From assembly GCA_946894095.1 (NCBI GenBank), contig OX335654.1, forward strand, positions 18,485,687-18,549,686: 64,000 nt of DNA, read 5' to 3'. Below the pieces are notes generated by a model that did no database searches, was not told the origin of the DNA, and saw only the letters and a program-made list of their open reading frames with translations. This document shows, in pieces, positions 1 to 10,381 of the stretch. Position numbers and translations under genes: made by a program. Position 1 is the first letter of the stretch. Every line of letters starts with the position of its first letter. The DNA is from Incurvaria masculella (Eukaryota; Arthropoda; Insecta; Lepidoptera; Incurvariidae).

Positions 1-565
1 TCGCGACAGTAACAAAGTTCCGAACCAAATTCCTACGAGCATCAGCTGAACTTCATAGATGGCGCTGTATAATTTTCAATCAAATGTTATTGAGGTCTAA
101 AGCCGAAATAATTGACACTGGTTAGTAACGTTCGGTTAGCAAGATATAAATAAATAAAAATATCATAAATAAATAAAATATTTGTTATAATATAAAAAAG
201 TGATGTTTCCAGGAACCGAACTTCGATATGTGTGGTTCTCAACTTCGCAGCAAAAATACTACACTAAAACCATTGTGCCACGACTGTCGTTACGCAATTA
301 TGCTAAATTCTCCTTCTCAAGCCTAGCGGGCACTACGAGTATTAGGGCGGCCGCAAATATCCGCCTCCCCGTGGAACGTGCGTCTGCAGTACGTCCATTG
401 CGGACGGGTCGCAACAGGACAAGTCACATGACCTTGGCAGATAGCTCGGCGGGCGGATTTTTGTAGTTTTTGTCGGCGGCACAGAATAATTAATAACATG
501 AACAGAAGGAAAACTCCGTGAAAAGAATAAATGACATAAATAATATGTTTTGTTTTGTTGGTTCG
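1..565. other. No recognised gene; AT-rich flank
   Basis: I see no homology-bearing reading frame. Short overlapping ORFs on both strands around 200-650 lack recognisable motifs, and one runs into the adjacent SINE-like repeat. A GC-richer patch lies at about 345-475. Confidence 0.5.
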
Positions 566-772
566 TTTTTAGGGTACCGTACCCAAAGGGTGAAAACGAA
601 ACCCTATTACTAAGCCTCCGCTGTCCGTCCGTCCGTCCGTCTGTCACAGGGCCTTAGGTAGGCAGCTGAAATGTTCACGGAGTGTGTATTTATTTTACCG
701 TTATAACAACAAATAGCTAAAATAAAATAATAATAAAAATTAAAAATATAATAAAATAAAATAAAATAAATT
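566..772 (-). mobile_element. SINE-A copy, 5'-truncated
   Basis: Reverse-strand copy of the commonest short element in the window. It shows the GGGTACGG...CCCAAAG 3' motif, a (CCGT)n block, the CAGGG and CAGCTGAAAT core and an AT-rich middle. The head (GGCCAAGTGCGAGTCGG in full copies) is missing, so it is a truncated insertion or has decayed. The left end of the minisatellite follows about 70 bp later. Confidence 0.8.
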
Positions 773-842
773 CTATGACGAAAAGAAACTCCAATATTAA
801 TCTCGGAGGAACGGTTCAGTTCAATTTCATGTGTTGTACATG

Positions 843-2498
843 TCATGTCATGACCAAATATGTTTTCGCTATATCTGGGGAAACATTTGTCGTAGACCCA
901 TCATGCGACCACTCAAAATAAACGCTCCGACCTGATTTACCTTCCCTGTCATGTCAAAATTTGTTTTCGTTATATCATGGGAAACACTGGTCGTAGACCA
1001 TCATGCGACCACTCAAAATAAACGCCCCGACCCGATCTAACTTCCTGTCATGTCAAAATTTGTTTTCGACATATAATGGGAAACACTGGTCGTAGACCAA
1101 TCATGCGACCACTCAAAATAAACGCCCGGACCTGATCTACGTGTCTGTCATGTCTAAATTTGTTTTCGTTATATCTTGGGAAACACTGGTCGTAGACCCA
1201 TCATGCGACCACTCAAAAAAAACGCCCCGACCTGATCTACCTGTCTGTCATGTCAAAATTAGTTTTCGTTATATCATGGGAAACACTGGTCGCAGACCCA
1301 TCATGCGACCACTCAAAATAAACGCCCCGACCTGATCTAACTTCCTGTCATGTCAAAATTTTTTTTCGTTATATAATGGGAAATACTGGTAGTAGACCCA
1401 TCATGCGACCACTCAAAATAAACGCCCCGACCTGATCTACCTGTCTGTCATGTCAAAATTAGTTTCGTTATATCATGGGAAACACTGGTCGCAGACCCAT
1501 CATGCGACCACTCAAAATAAACGCCCCGACCTGATCGAACTTCCTGTCATGTCAAAATTAGTTTTCGTTATATCTTGGGAAACACTGGTCGTAGACCCAT
1601 CATGCGACCACTCAAAAAAAACGCCCCGACCTGATCTACCTGTCTGTCATGTCAAAATTAGTTTTCGTTATATCATGGGAAACACTGGTCGCAGACCCAT
1701 CATGCGACCACTCAAAATAAACGCCCCGACCTGATCTAACTTCCTGTCATGTCAAAATTTTTTTTCGTTATATAATGGGAAATACTGGTAGTAGACCCAT
1801 CATGCGACCACTCAAAATAAACGCCCCGACCTGATCTACCTGTCTGTCATGTCAAAATTAGTTTCGTTATATCATGGGAAACACTGGTCGCAGACCCATC
1901 ATGCGGCCACTCAAAATAAACGCCCCGACCTGATCGAACTTCCTGTCATGTCAAAATTAGTTTTCGTTATATCTTGGGAAACACTGGTCGTAGACCCATG
2001 ATGCGACCACTCAAAGTAAACGTCCCGACCTGATCTACCTGTCTGTCATGTCTAAATTAGTTTTCGTTATATCATGGGAAACACTGGTCGCAGACCCATC
2101 ATGCGACCACTCAAAATAAACGCCCCGACCTGATCTAACTTCCTGTCATGTCAAAATTTTTTTTCGTTATATCATGGGAAATACTGGTAGTAGACCCATC
2201 ATGCGACCACTCAAAATAAACGCCCCAACCTGATCTACCTGTCTGTCATGTCAAAATTAGTTTTCGTTATATCTTGGGAAACACTGGTCGTAGACCCATG
2301 ATGCGACCACTCAAAGTAAACGTCCCGACCTGATCTACCCGTCTGTCATGTCAAAATTTGTTTTCGTAATATCATGGGAAACACTGGTCGTAGACCCATC
2401 ATGCGACCACTCAAAATAAACGCCCCGACCTGATCTACCTGTCTGTCATGTCAAAATTTGTTTTCGTTATATCATGGGAAACACTGGTTGTAGACCCA
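843..2498 (+). repeat. 100-bp minisatellite, left block (about 16.5 units)
   Basis: Tandem units of 99-100 bp. The landmark TTTTCG recurs at about 968, 1067, 1167, 1267, 1367, 1466, 1566, 1666, 1766, 1865, 1965, 2065, 2165, 2265, 2365 and 2465. Each unit carries ATGTCAAAATT, a TATATCATGGGAAACACTGG-like core, CATGCGACCACTCAAAATAA and CGCCCCGACCTGATC. Variant positions repeat with a period of four units from about 1140 to 2240, giving a higher-order block of about 400 bp. The unit is not a multiple of three, so the ORFs crossing it are not coding. Confidence 0.97.
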
Positions 2499-2879
2499 TG
2501 ACACGCCGTCGACACTCCTCGTCCGTGTGAGATTCAACGTCCTCGCAGCGGCGGAGCGCGGCGCGCTCCGAAACGTCGCTAGGGTTATCACTCGACACAA
2601 TGGGGATATTAAAATAAAACAGACTGTACGGAATTATTAATATTTACTCTATGTTCTATGGCCGGGTCGTGTGAAAGTTGCAATTACATGGCCCTATTGT
2701 ATGTAACTCAATTACCTAGTTCGGTAATGAAATTATTTTCATTTTGTCGTTATGTCGTCAATGTTTCAAACGTTTACAAGCAAGTGGCTATGAGGTAAAT
2801 AAAAGAAATTTGGACACTTGAAAATTCGAAAGCCCATGAGCACCACCGGCACAAACTTAGTTTTTGTTTGTATGACCAC

Positions 2880-3018
2880 CGGTGGAAGACCACTCTTCAG
2901 GTGGGACGACGACATCAAGTGCGTCGGCGGAAAGCAGTGGTTCCGTACCGCTGAAGGCCGAGATGACTGGAGGAAAACTGGAGAGGCGTATGTCCAGCAG
3001 TGGACGCCAACACGCTGA
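2880..3018 (+). pseudogene. RTE-clade non-LTR retrotransposon ORF, C-terminal remnant
   Basis: The frame reads GGRPLFRWDDDIKCVGG followed by WFRTAEGRDDWRKTGEAYVQQW and then a stop at 3016. The pattern GRP-x-x-RW-x-DDI, then W-x-R-x-A-x-R-x-W-R-x-x-GEAYVQQW, is the tail typical of endonuclease/reverse-transcriptase proteins of lepidopteran RTE-like LINEs. Only about 46 codons remain. Nothing upstream in this frame resembles a reverse transcriptase, so the copy is heavily 5'-truncated. The ATG at 2818 lies in unrelated sequence and is not a real start. The short distance to the next repeat fits the short 3' UTR of RTE elements. The assignment is by motif recognition only. Confidence 0.75.
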
Positions 3019-3058
3019 CTGACTGACCATATTCTCCAAAAGCGAAATTATTTATTAA

Positions 3059-3560
3059 CTAGCTGCGGTACCCGGCTCCGCTCGGGTTAGTGTCGGCGAA
3101 ATTATTTCATGGATAAAAAGTAGCCCACATGACTGATCCACAATAGGGTCAAACTGGTCCAGGACATTGAATCCGTCTACTAAATTTCATCAAGATCGTT
3201 CGAGCCGAAATAGCATGATTTAATGAGAAACATCCAATAATTCCCATTTAGAGCTCCATTGACATTTGGTGGCTATTTAAAAAAAAAACATTTGCCGCCA
3301 GAACCTTTCTGCGCCTAGTTAGTAAGTAAATTTTAAAACGTAAGAAAGTTTTGCGTGGACTTCAACCCACAGCCAGCCTCAACATCGAAAACAGTAACCC
3401 ATCTCGAACCTGACTGCTCCCAGAGATGCTATACATTGATAAAATACGCACATAAATCGGGTAAGTGGTTCGCAAGTTATAAGAATTTAACACTCACTAC
3501 TCACCCTTCTGGTAATGAAGGGTTATATAATGTAGCCTATAAGTTTTGAGTAGAATCAGG
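3059..3560 (-). repeat. Dispersed repeat L (GGGTACC-ended), reverse copy
   Basis: Begins with AGCTGCGGTACCCGGCTCCG. The reverse complement of this end terminates the copies at about 16600 and 25620. Within it, 3385-3480 (ACATCGAAAAC...GTAAGTGGTTCG) matches the reverse complement of about 25190-25310. It is an old, diverged family shared with several loci here. Its class is unknown to me. Confidence 0.6.
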
Positions 3561-3938
3561 CTAGACGTAGATACAATCCGCATCTAAATCGAGTAACTGG
3601 TTCTCAAGGATTTTATTATATTGGTCGCACCTCTGGGGATATAGCGTGATGCCAAGTAGGCCAAAAGTTGCGATGAACGACTTCCCCCCACCCCCCTCAC
3701 CCGCTCCCGTCGGGCCGCCCGCCCCGCCCCCGGCCCTGCTCCCGCCACCGCCCCCGGCCCCGCTCCCCTTGGTGTGAAGTAGCGCTCAGTAACAACCTTT
3801 GAACGCAATATTCCCGGGAAGACGCGGACTCGCCCCGCGCACTCCGCGCACCCCCGCACCACGCACACATAGCCGCTAGCACACGCATAGAAATACACTC
3901 ATAAGTGTCGCTTCTGATACGCTAGTTATTTATTCGGT

Positions 3939-4340
3939 GCCCATGATGCGACCACTCAAATTAAACGTCCCGACCTGATCTACCCGTCTGTCATGTCAAA
4001 ATTTGTTTTCGTTATATCATGAAAAACACTGGTCGTAGACCCATCAAGCGACCACTCAATATAAACGCCCCGATCTGATCTACCTGTCTGTCATGTCAAA
4101 ATTTGTTTTCGTTATATCATGGGAAACACTGGTCGTAGACCCATCATGCGACCACTCAAAATAAACGCCCCGACCTAATCTACCTGTCTGTCATGTCAAA
4201 ATTGTTTTTTGTTATATCATGGGAAACACTGGTCTTAGACCCATCATGCGACCACTCCAAATAAACGCCCCGACCAGATCTACCCGTTTGTCATGTCAAA
4301 ATTTGTTTTCGTTATATCATTGGAAACACTGGTCGTAGAC
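3939..4340 (+). repeat. 100-bp minisatellite, right block (4 units)
   Basis: Continues the same array after the insertion, with TTTTCG landmarks spaced 100 bp apart (about 4008, 4108, 4208 and 4308). These units carry private changes (AAGCGACC, CAATATAAACG, GTTTTTTGTT) and lack the four-unit order seen in the left block. The array ends abruptly at GTAGAC|TAGCGATAGG. Confidence 0.95.
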
Positions 4341-4724
4341 TAGCGATAGGCGATTGCGAATAAAAACAATCAAATTATTCGATTGTTCCCGTTATTCGAT
4401 TCATTCGAATACAAATCTACATTATTCGATTGTTGCACAGCGCTGCTCTGTGGCGCTACAGCGGAGCGGACGAGCGTCCAAATATTATAAGACACTTCGG
4501 CGCGGCGCGACCGCTCGACTGACGCGAGTGAACGAGATACAATCGACGAGCGCGCATAGGGTTCCGTTTTCGACATCAACAACGACGAATAACGACGACA
4601 ACGTCGCCAACGTCGAACAAAAGATGTTCAAACGACAAAAGACGCGGCACTCGCTGCCGCGGCAAATAGCAGCTAAATAGAGGATACTGCGTTCCAGGCG
4701 ACCACAGAAGAGCAAATTGAACTA
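4341..4724. other. Unassigned spacer with ATTCGATTGTT repeats
   Basis: Contains three or four dispersed ATTCGATT motifs (4377-4430) and a GC-rich 4440-4670 patch. ORFs on both strands overlap here, and none has a recognisable domain. Confidence 0.4.
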
Positions 4725-5030
4725 AAAAAACGGGCCAAGTGCGAGTCGGACTCGCACACGAAGGGTTCCGTACCATCAACACCAAAAAGCACGTTTCTTT
4801 TGTATGGGCCCCCCTTTATTTTTTTTTTATTTTTTTTATTTACCTATTGGTTTTATAGCGGCAAAATAAATACACACTCTGTGAAAATTTCAGCTGCCTA
4901 CCTATTACGGTTCATGAGATAGAGCCCTGTGACAGACGGACGGACGGACGGACGGACGGACGGACGGACGGAGAGTAGAGGCTTAGTAATAGGGTTCCGT
5001 TTTCACCCTTTGGGTACGGAACCCAAAAAA
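4725..5030 (+). mobile_element. SINE-A, full-length
   Basis: Complete copy. It has a CGGGCCAAGTGCGAGTCGG head, CACACGAAGGGTTCCGTACC (resembling a Pol III B-box), an AT-rich spacer, GCGGCAAAATAAATACACAC, a CAGCTGCCTACC core, GTGACAGA(CGGA)n with about nine tetranucleotides, and the terminal GGGTTCCG...GGGTACGGAACCC pair ending in A-rich sequence. The structure suggests a SINE-like or hairpin-ended non-autonomous element. I recognise it as widespread in Lepidoptera but cannot name the Repbase family. Confidence 0.85.
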
Positions 5031-5587
5031 GTGTCGACACTACTTGTCACATTCCTTGGAATAAGCGACGTAGGTACCTGCTTAGTACAAAAAAGTAAAT
5101 TTACTTCACTTGTGCCGCGGGAGGAATTTGGCCTTTGTTTCGGCTCTCAGTACTAATGAAGAATGACGTAACGACCATCAGGTTTATTGAAAAATAATTC
5201 TTTTTTTTATCAGTTTACCTATCAATTTGGGAGACAAAAAATTAGATTTTTCTCCGTTTTCATCACTGCGCTACGGGGCGCTATGAACGGCGATATAATG
5301 TTGTAAGTCGCGTGGCGTAATTTTTTGCACGCTCGTTGTATGGAAATTATTTCTCCATCGTCTCACGTTTATCCTTTTTAAAAGTGTTATTTTACTTTTT
5401 ATTGTTTTGTTTTATTTTACGTTTATACTTTTTAAAATTGTTTCTCAGGTAAAAACTTTTACCAAAACCTATTATTATGTAATATTTTAGTATATGTGTA
5501 TATCAATTAAGTATAACCTACGCTATAATTATATACTATACACCATTAACAATAAAAAGTAAAAAAAAACAGAAAAAAAAGTTTTGT
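5031..5587. other. AT-rich interval without features
   Basis: I see only homopolymer-rich AT sequence and no coherent reading frame or repeat shared with other parts of the window. Confidence 0.4.
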
Positions 5588-5680
5588 AACCTACAGGATT
5601 CGAACCGACACCCCCATCGAACAATAACTGTAGATAAGACGTCTCACGCGCTACACCAACGAGCTACTGACGATCGATGT
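5588..5680 (-). mobile_element. tRNA-derived SINE head or tRNA pseudogene
   Basis: Read on the reverse strand it contains TAGCTCGTTGGTGTAGCGCG (A-box-like) and, about 45 nt later, GGTTCGAATCC, a perfect Pol III B-box. The spacing is tRNA-like. The T stem and acceptor stem do not pair properly, and an A-rich stretch (reverse of 5560-5585) follows, so a SINE head or tRNA pseudogene fits better than a functional tRNA. Confidence 0.6.
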
Positions 5681-5974
5681 GAAAATAGTAAATCCTTTCA
5701 TGAAGTAGAGATCTCACGAAATGGTGGCTGTTTTCTAGCAGCAATGTGAATAATATGGCGGGTGATCTCGAGCCTTGTGATTGGTTGTATGATCATTGAC
5801 GACTTGCCGCGGGATCGATACAACTTTCACGAAGTTCCCGCGACGGCGTATAGGTGTCGCTCTAACAATATCTCATTTCAGTTTTGTCCTAAGATTCACG
5901 GCGCCACTGCCGCTTCGGCGTCTAGCGGAGCGGTGGGGGGGAAATCGGGAATTTGTCTAGCTTCATACGCAGCC

Positions 5975-6095
5975 TTAACGCCCACTGCGCGCGCTCTTCA
6001 ATTTCTCCACACATTTGAAAACGCCAGTCGATCGGTTTGCCGTAAACGCCAATTTAGAAGACAACTGGGACTACAGGCTCTGGAGCTGTAATGCA
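5975..6095 (+). repeat. Terminal arm of MITE-J family
   Basis: CACTGCGCGCGCTCTTCAAT through GCCAGTCGATCGGTTTGCCG and CCAATTTAGAAGACAACTGG matches the right arm of the element at 13389-13650 almost base for base. The matching left arm is not found nearby, so this is a solo arm or fragment. Confidence 0.7.
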
Positions 6096-6344
6096 CGCTC
6101 ACCTTCCGAACCTGATAACGTGTCGATCCACGATCGGGAAGACAAAAAGGCTGATTCCTTTTTCCACAGTATGGTACCGGTCTTGTACGATAGGCACTTA
6201 CTTCCGGATGCGATTGTTGCATCTCAACTCAACGAGCTATGGAAAGGGCTATGCTCGGAACTTCGTTAAGGGTTGGATAAGGACGCATGATCGAAGATCG
6301 GTTCGAAAGTGATCAGCATACATAAGATCTTGGTAAATGCTGCT

Positions 6345-6674
6345 ATGGATAGCTATCCACAGCAGCATTTAGATGAGGACATACGCTCAGCATTGGACTA
6401 CAAAATGATTAAGGGATATCACGAAAGATTCATTCAACATCCTCTGAGTTGCATCCCAGAATTAAAAGAGTGTGCTGTGAGGCGAGAAGTTTACCTTACC
6501 TGTTTACCTTATACGTTCTTGCAGGTCGATCCGAAGGCGATAACGAACGAGCCTTTTACAATGCGTTTTGTCAATATTGATATCCTTCTCGCAGGATGGG
6601 AACTTAACATTCCCCAAGGATATGTGCAGCTTGATTGTTGGCTGAGCGAGAGGGCTGACTTGACGATGCTTTGA
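6345..6674 (+). CDS. Unrecognised ORF, 109 aa
   Basis: Open frame from ATG 6345 to a TGA at 6672. It is open upstream to a TGA at 6288, and a second in-frame stretch (about 6015-6269) is separated from it by TAA at 6267 and TGA at 6288. The product is mixed in composition with several Cys and Trp residues (motifs include SALDYKMIKGYHERF and VQLDCWLSERADL), so it looks more protein-like than most ORFs here, but I recognise no domain, signal peptide or membrane segment. The preceding in-frame stretch contains FFHSMVPVLYDRHLLP, faintly like a BESS-type helix, which is not enough to assign it. It may be an exon, a decayed transposon gene or chance. Confidence 0.25.
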   Translation: MDSYPQQHLDEDIRSALDYKMIKGYHERFIQHPLSCIPELKECAVRREVYLTCLPYTFLQVDPKAITNEPFTMRFVNIDILLAGWELNIPQGYVQLDCWLSERADLTML

Positions 6675-7099
6675 TAGGTTCTGTTTGTATTAGGGTTGTG
6701 GGGGCAATGACGCCAAATTATCCTGGATTGTAAACCGATAAATGCCTGTTATTGAAAGACGTCACTTTTATTCTGGATATTAATACGATTGATTATATAC
6801 TAGATTTTTAGCATGAAATATGACTATAAAAACATTTTATTGCTGGAAGACTCCATTGTTTTGCTAATGTAGGATTCAGCATGGTTGTTAAGGAACAATT
6901 TTATGTTTTTATTAACAATCCTTCTCTGTTACAACAATATCATCAAGCATTGGCACTGCACTCGGATTTGTCGTATTTTATCATTAACCAGAAGTCTGAG
7001 TCCGCTAAATAATTTTCGTGCGTTGGCTTTATGAGATAACACAAAATTTGGTACAATTTCATCAGCTAACGCTCGAAAGTTGAGTTATCATTAGCAGAC
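6675..7099. other. Unassigned AT-rich spacer
   Basis: Nothing recognisable except a short match around 6955-6990 (GCACTCGGATTTGTCGTATT) to the start of the inverted repeat at about 37808. Confidence 0.4.
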
Positions 7100-7264
7100 T
7101 TAGCCCCGGTTGCACGAAGAGACGGCCGAGTTAATCAATGTTCAAACACGACACTTTTAGTGATCTGCATAGAGTTCCTTCCATACAGTCTACCCAAAGT
7201 GACGTGTTTGATCATACTTTGACGTTGATTTAGATTTTTTGTCCTTTCGTGCACTCGGCTCTTA
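7100..7264 (+). mobile_element. MITE-C copy 1 (TTA target)
   Basis: Ends are GCCCCGGTTGCACGAAGAG and the imperfect inverse CCTTTCGTGCACTCGGCTC, flanked by TTA on both sides. Inside is a second inverted pair, AACACGACACTTTTAGTGA and CAAAGTGACGTGTTTG. The 3-bp TTA/TAA target and terminal inverted repeats suggest a PIF/Harbinger-type MITE. Confidence 0.85.
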
Positions 7265-7686
7265 GGCTTCAGAACATTTTTTCATTGTCCGCTTAGTCTA
7301 AGTTTACAAAAGTCCTTGGCACTGCCCAACAGATATTATAAATTTATTTCATTGCTTGTCAATTGCATGCATTTACGAGTACCATTGATGATGGGAGAAA
7401 GTACAAATATCGCAACGAAATTCAGCATTATTCAGGGTATGAAACTGTAATCGGAAATGTTTTTTGCTTCTCTCATTTTACCTCCATTCTTTACAGTAGA
7501 TTATATGAAATATCCGTTAGAAAACTCATATACCTAGAATAACGCGATGTGCTTATTTATAGATTGTTAAGTGAACGGGCGTAAAAAATCCGGACAAATA
7601 TCCTTTTTTTCTGGTAAATAAGGGGCGACCCACTTATTCTTTGGCGATCAAATTTCTAACTTTTCTTCATTATTTCAAAGTAAAAC
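7265..7686. other. Unassigned spacer
   Basis: AT-rich, with no coherent ORF and no match to other parts of the window that I could see. Confidence 0.4.
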
Positions 7687-8216
7687 TTAAGGTGGCCCAT
7701 CCCGCTCATCTCCCCATACAAAAGGGGAAAGAAGATCACGCCCATATTTCTTGTCAGAGATCCACAATTTTGCTCAAAATAGCTTTATTTGATCGAACTA
7801 GATGTCTGATGACCATTGGTATTGTAAAATTGTGTTTGATTTCTAAGTTATAAGGTCCGAAAGATCGAATTTTTCGCGCGTTTTATGCAATAACTTTGGG
7901 GGTGGATTACGCAATGATAAAGTAAGAACATCGTAAAAAGATTAGTCATCAGACATAGCTTATTTAATCAAGATTTATGATCTATTTGGTTTTTGTTAGA
8001 TTTCTGACTACAGCGGTCGTGGTTTACTTTTAGCTATAAGTCGTTTTGAAATTAACATTTTCGTACATCTTACCAAATCATACACTATGCACATTGTCTT
8101 TTTTGTGGACATGTGGCATCTTCCTCATCACGGAGCCTGTCTTATTCTTTGAAACAGAGAAGGTCCCAGTACCGTGCCTGCGAATGAGTTAGGCCCGCCG
8201 GGTTGGGCGACCTTAA
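7687..8216 (+). mobile_element. MITE-G copy 1 (TTAA target)
   Basis: Begins TTAAGGTGGCCCATCCCGCT and ends CCGGGTTGGGCGACCTTAA. The terminal inverted repeat is about 15 bp and the flanks are TTAA. The body is shared with copies at 8213 and 35488 (CATCACGGAGCCTGTC, AACAGAGAAGGTCCCAG). A TTAA target is typical of the piggyBac superfamily, but the GGTGGCCCA terminus is not the classic CCC start, so the class is inferred from the target alone. Confidence 0.85.
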
Positions 8217-8762
8217 GGTGGCCCAACCCGCTCATCTCCCCATACAAAAGGGGAAAGAAGATCACGCCCATATTTCTTGTCAGAGATCCAAAATTTTGCT
8301 CAAAATAGCTTTATTTGATCGAACTAGATGTCTGATGACCATTGGCATTGTAAAATTGTGTTTGGTTTCTAAGTTATAAGGTCCGAAAGTTCGATTTTTT
8401 CGCGCGTTTTATACAATAACTTTGGAGGTGGATTACGCAATGATAAAGTAAGAAGATCGTAAAAAGATTAGTCATCAGACATAGCTTATTTAATCAATAT
8501 TTATGATCTATTTGGTTTTTGTTAGATTTTTGACTACAGCGGGCGTGGTTTACTTTTAGCTATAAGTCGTCTTGAAATTAAAATTTTCGTAAATCTTACC
8601 AAATCATACACTATGCACATTGTCTTTTTTGTGGACATGTTGCATCTTCCTCATCACGGAGCCTGTCTTATTCTTTGAAACAGAGAAGGTCCCAGAGCGC
8701 AACAGCACGGTTTTGTACCGTGCCCGCGAATGAGTTGGGGCCGCCGGGTTGGGCCGCCTTAA
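8213..8762 (+). mobile_element. MITE-G copy 2, sharing TTAA with copy 1
   Basis: Same orientation as the preceding copy, starting in the very TTAA that ends it and closing with GGGCCGCCTTAA. It is about 20 bp longer because it keeps GAGCGCAACAGCACGGTTTT, which copy 1 lacks. Confidence 0.88.
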
Positions 8763-9318
8763 GATCATTATTTTGAAGCGACATGGAGATTAAGAAAGAT
8801 TCATTTCATTACATTTTCTATGAAGCGATTTTGGTCTCATCCGTCAGTTGACTCTGCGTGTCTTTACATTCCAAGCCTATGGGAAAAGCCACGTATTTGC
8901 TTTAAAAAAGACTTAAATTATTGAGCGGATTTCCTGTCATTGACGGCAGAACCGGTCAAGTCATCACGTCCGCTCAACGCACTTTATAATGCCCTTCGTG
9001 CGATTGTTCGCGCGTTCGTCGACGTCTGCATCCACAATTTTGGCACTTACTTATTCCATACGAACGCGTGCGCAGCCTGCTAATGCAAAAGTGCACAGTA
9101 TATTTACCTACTTGGCATGACGCGCGTGCGACTGCATTCATTCACATCCTTGAAGGAGGTCAACCTGTGTCGGGTATAGATCCCGAATAAAACATTGAAC
9201 AAGTGTGCGTCTGACTCACGAACCGAGGGTTCCGTAGAAATTAATATGTTGATAGTCCGTCCATAACGGAATTTCTTTCTTTGCTGGTTTTTTTTACTTG
9301 TCTGACTTTACTTTTTTT
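8763..9318. other. Unassigned; SINE-A-like head fragment at about 9190-9240
   Basis: Mostly unassigned. ACAAGTGTGCGTCTGACTCA followed by CGAGGGTTCCGTAGAAATT at about 9197-9242 resembles the divergent SINE-A head at 31010, without a body. Confidence 0.4.
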
Positions 9319-9648
9319 GTAGCCCAGTGGTGCGACGGCTTGCGATTCGATAAGCTTGGTGAAGCACCTCTGAGCGATGTTAGGTTCTGGATGGGTGATC
9401 ATTTTCAACCGTTGAGGCTGGCCGTGGTTCGGATACCACGGAAAACTGTAGGACCCCTTCCTTAATTGCAAGGTGGTAGGGTTTGAAAATTGGGTGGTGA
9501 AAATTGTCCGTATTTTCCATCCAGTTCAATGTAGCCGAGCAATATGTGGAAGGTCCTGTCAGGCACCTAGTTGCCATGTGGTGTGTTCGGCCAATATCTG
9601 CCGGTCAGTTTGGTATTACCTATCCAAGTGCAGTTACATAAAAAAAAC
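9319..9648 (+). mobile_element. SINE-B, divergent head copy
   Basis: Head GTAGCCCAGTGGTGCGACGG (A-box-like), then CTGGATGGGTGATCATTTTC, which keeps a 5S rRNA C-box-like motif although the upstream 5S-like part is lost. It is followed by the shared body (CTGGCCGTGGTTCGGATACC, ACTGTAGGACCCCTTCC, TTTTCCATCCAGTTCAATGT, GTGGTGTGTTCGG) and an ACATAAAAAAA tail. Probably an older or recombinant copy. Confidence 0.85.
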
Positions 9649-9864
9649 TTGTGCTGTGAGACCTTGCTTCTTAGCAGATGTCATAATTCTATGCAGGTCA
9701 AAGGAGATTACCCTATATGCTTTTATCTCGGGCTAGAAACGAAAGGAAATGCACAATTTAGCGCACCTAATATGAGGCCAGCTGCATGTCATTTTATAAA
9801 ACGAACAACCCAATTATAACGTACACGCCACACGCAAAAATAGTCGTAGACGTATTGGAGAGTT

Positions 9865-10010
9865 TGTGTGGGTGGGAACTGACTTGGCGAACGAATTTTA
9901 GGAGCACATTCGCCCGCGGTGGCCATGTTTCGACTGTGTGGCATACGACGCGCCGCCGGATTCCCATACAATTGTGTGCACACTTTGACTATACGGCAAA
10001 GACGAGATAT
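9865..10010 (+). repeat. Dispersed repeat H, copy 1
   Basis: GTGGGAACTGACTTGGCGAA, then CGGTGGCCATGTTTCGACTG, GGCATACGACGCGCCGCCGG and ATTCCCATACAATTG. The same order with small changes is present at about 50017-50165. I see no terminal repeats, and the class is unknown. Confidence 0.7.
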
Positions 10011-10307
10011 TTCCCAAATTGAATACTGGCCGTTGCAACATCCTGTACGTTGTTTTCCACGACATAATATTTTTTCCAGGAGCTAATAGAGGTACGTCCG
10101 ACACGATTAGAGGCTGTGATAATACAGCGAGCGTTTTGATAAGGCGTCGCGTATCGTAGATATCGTAGGAAATAAGAAGTAGCCCACGGAAATGCCTCCG
10201 CGGCCCTTGATAACTTGATATGTGCAGATAAGGAGACGAGCTCACGACAGTACCAGCGCCTCGTGTGTCAAGTGTCAACACGACTGCAGCAATAGGACGG
10301 TCATTTA

Positions 10308-10381
10308 TTAGGGTTCCGTACCCAAAGGGTGAAAACGGAACCCTATTATTAAGCCTCCGCTGTCCGTCCGTCCGTCCGTTC
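10308..10381 (-). mobile_element. SINE-A 3' fragment
   Basis: Only the terminal GGGTTCCGTACCCAAAGGGT, ACGGAACCCTATTATTAAGC and (CCGT)n block remain. The sequence breaks after CCGTCCGTT into unrelated DNA. Confidence 0.8.

Larger units (their letters stand above)
2499..3938. mobile_element. 1.44-kb composite insertion inside the minisatellite
   Basis: The 100-bp array stops in mid-unit at 2498 and resumes at the same point of the unit at 3939. The bases CCCATGA occur at both junctions (left around 2496, right around 3937), consistent with a 7-bp target duplication. The insert contains an RTE-like ORF remnant, a reverse-strand copy of the GGGTACC-ended repeat, and a GC-rich stretch at 3690-3870. 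Whether it came in as one unit or by serial insertion cannot be told from the sequence. Confidence 0.7.

Noticed and set aside
1141..1734. ORFs of 64 and 94 codons across the minisatellite
   Set aside because: The unit is 99-100 bp, not a multiple of three, and the frames are open only by chance in some units.
843..2498. CRISPR array
   Set aside because: The whole 100-bp unit is conserved, with no repeat/spacer alternation. It is a minisatellite in a eukaryotic genome.
5588..5680. Functional tRNA gene (reverse strand)
   Set aside because: A-box and B-box are present but the T and acceptor stems do not pair and no CCA-type end context is seen. It looks like a SINE head or pseudogene.
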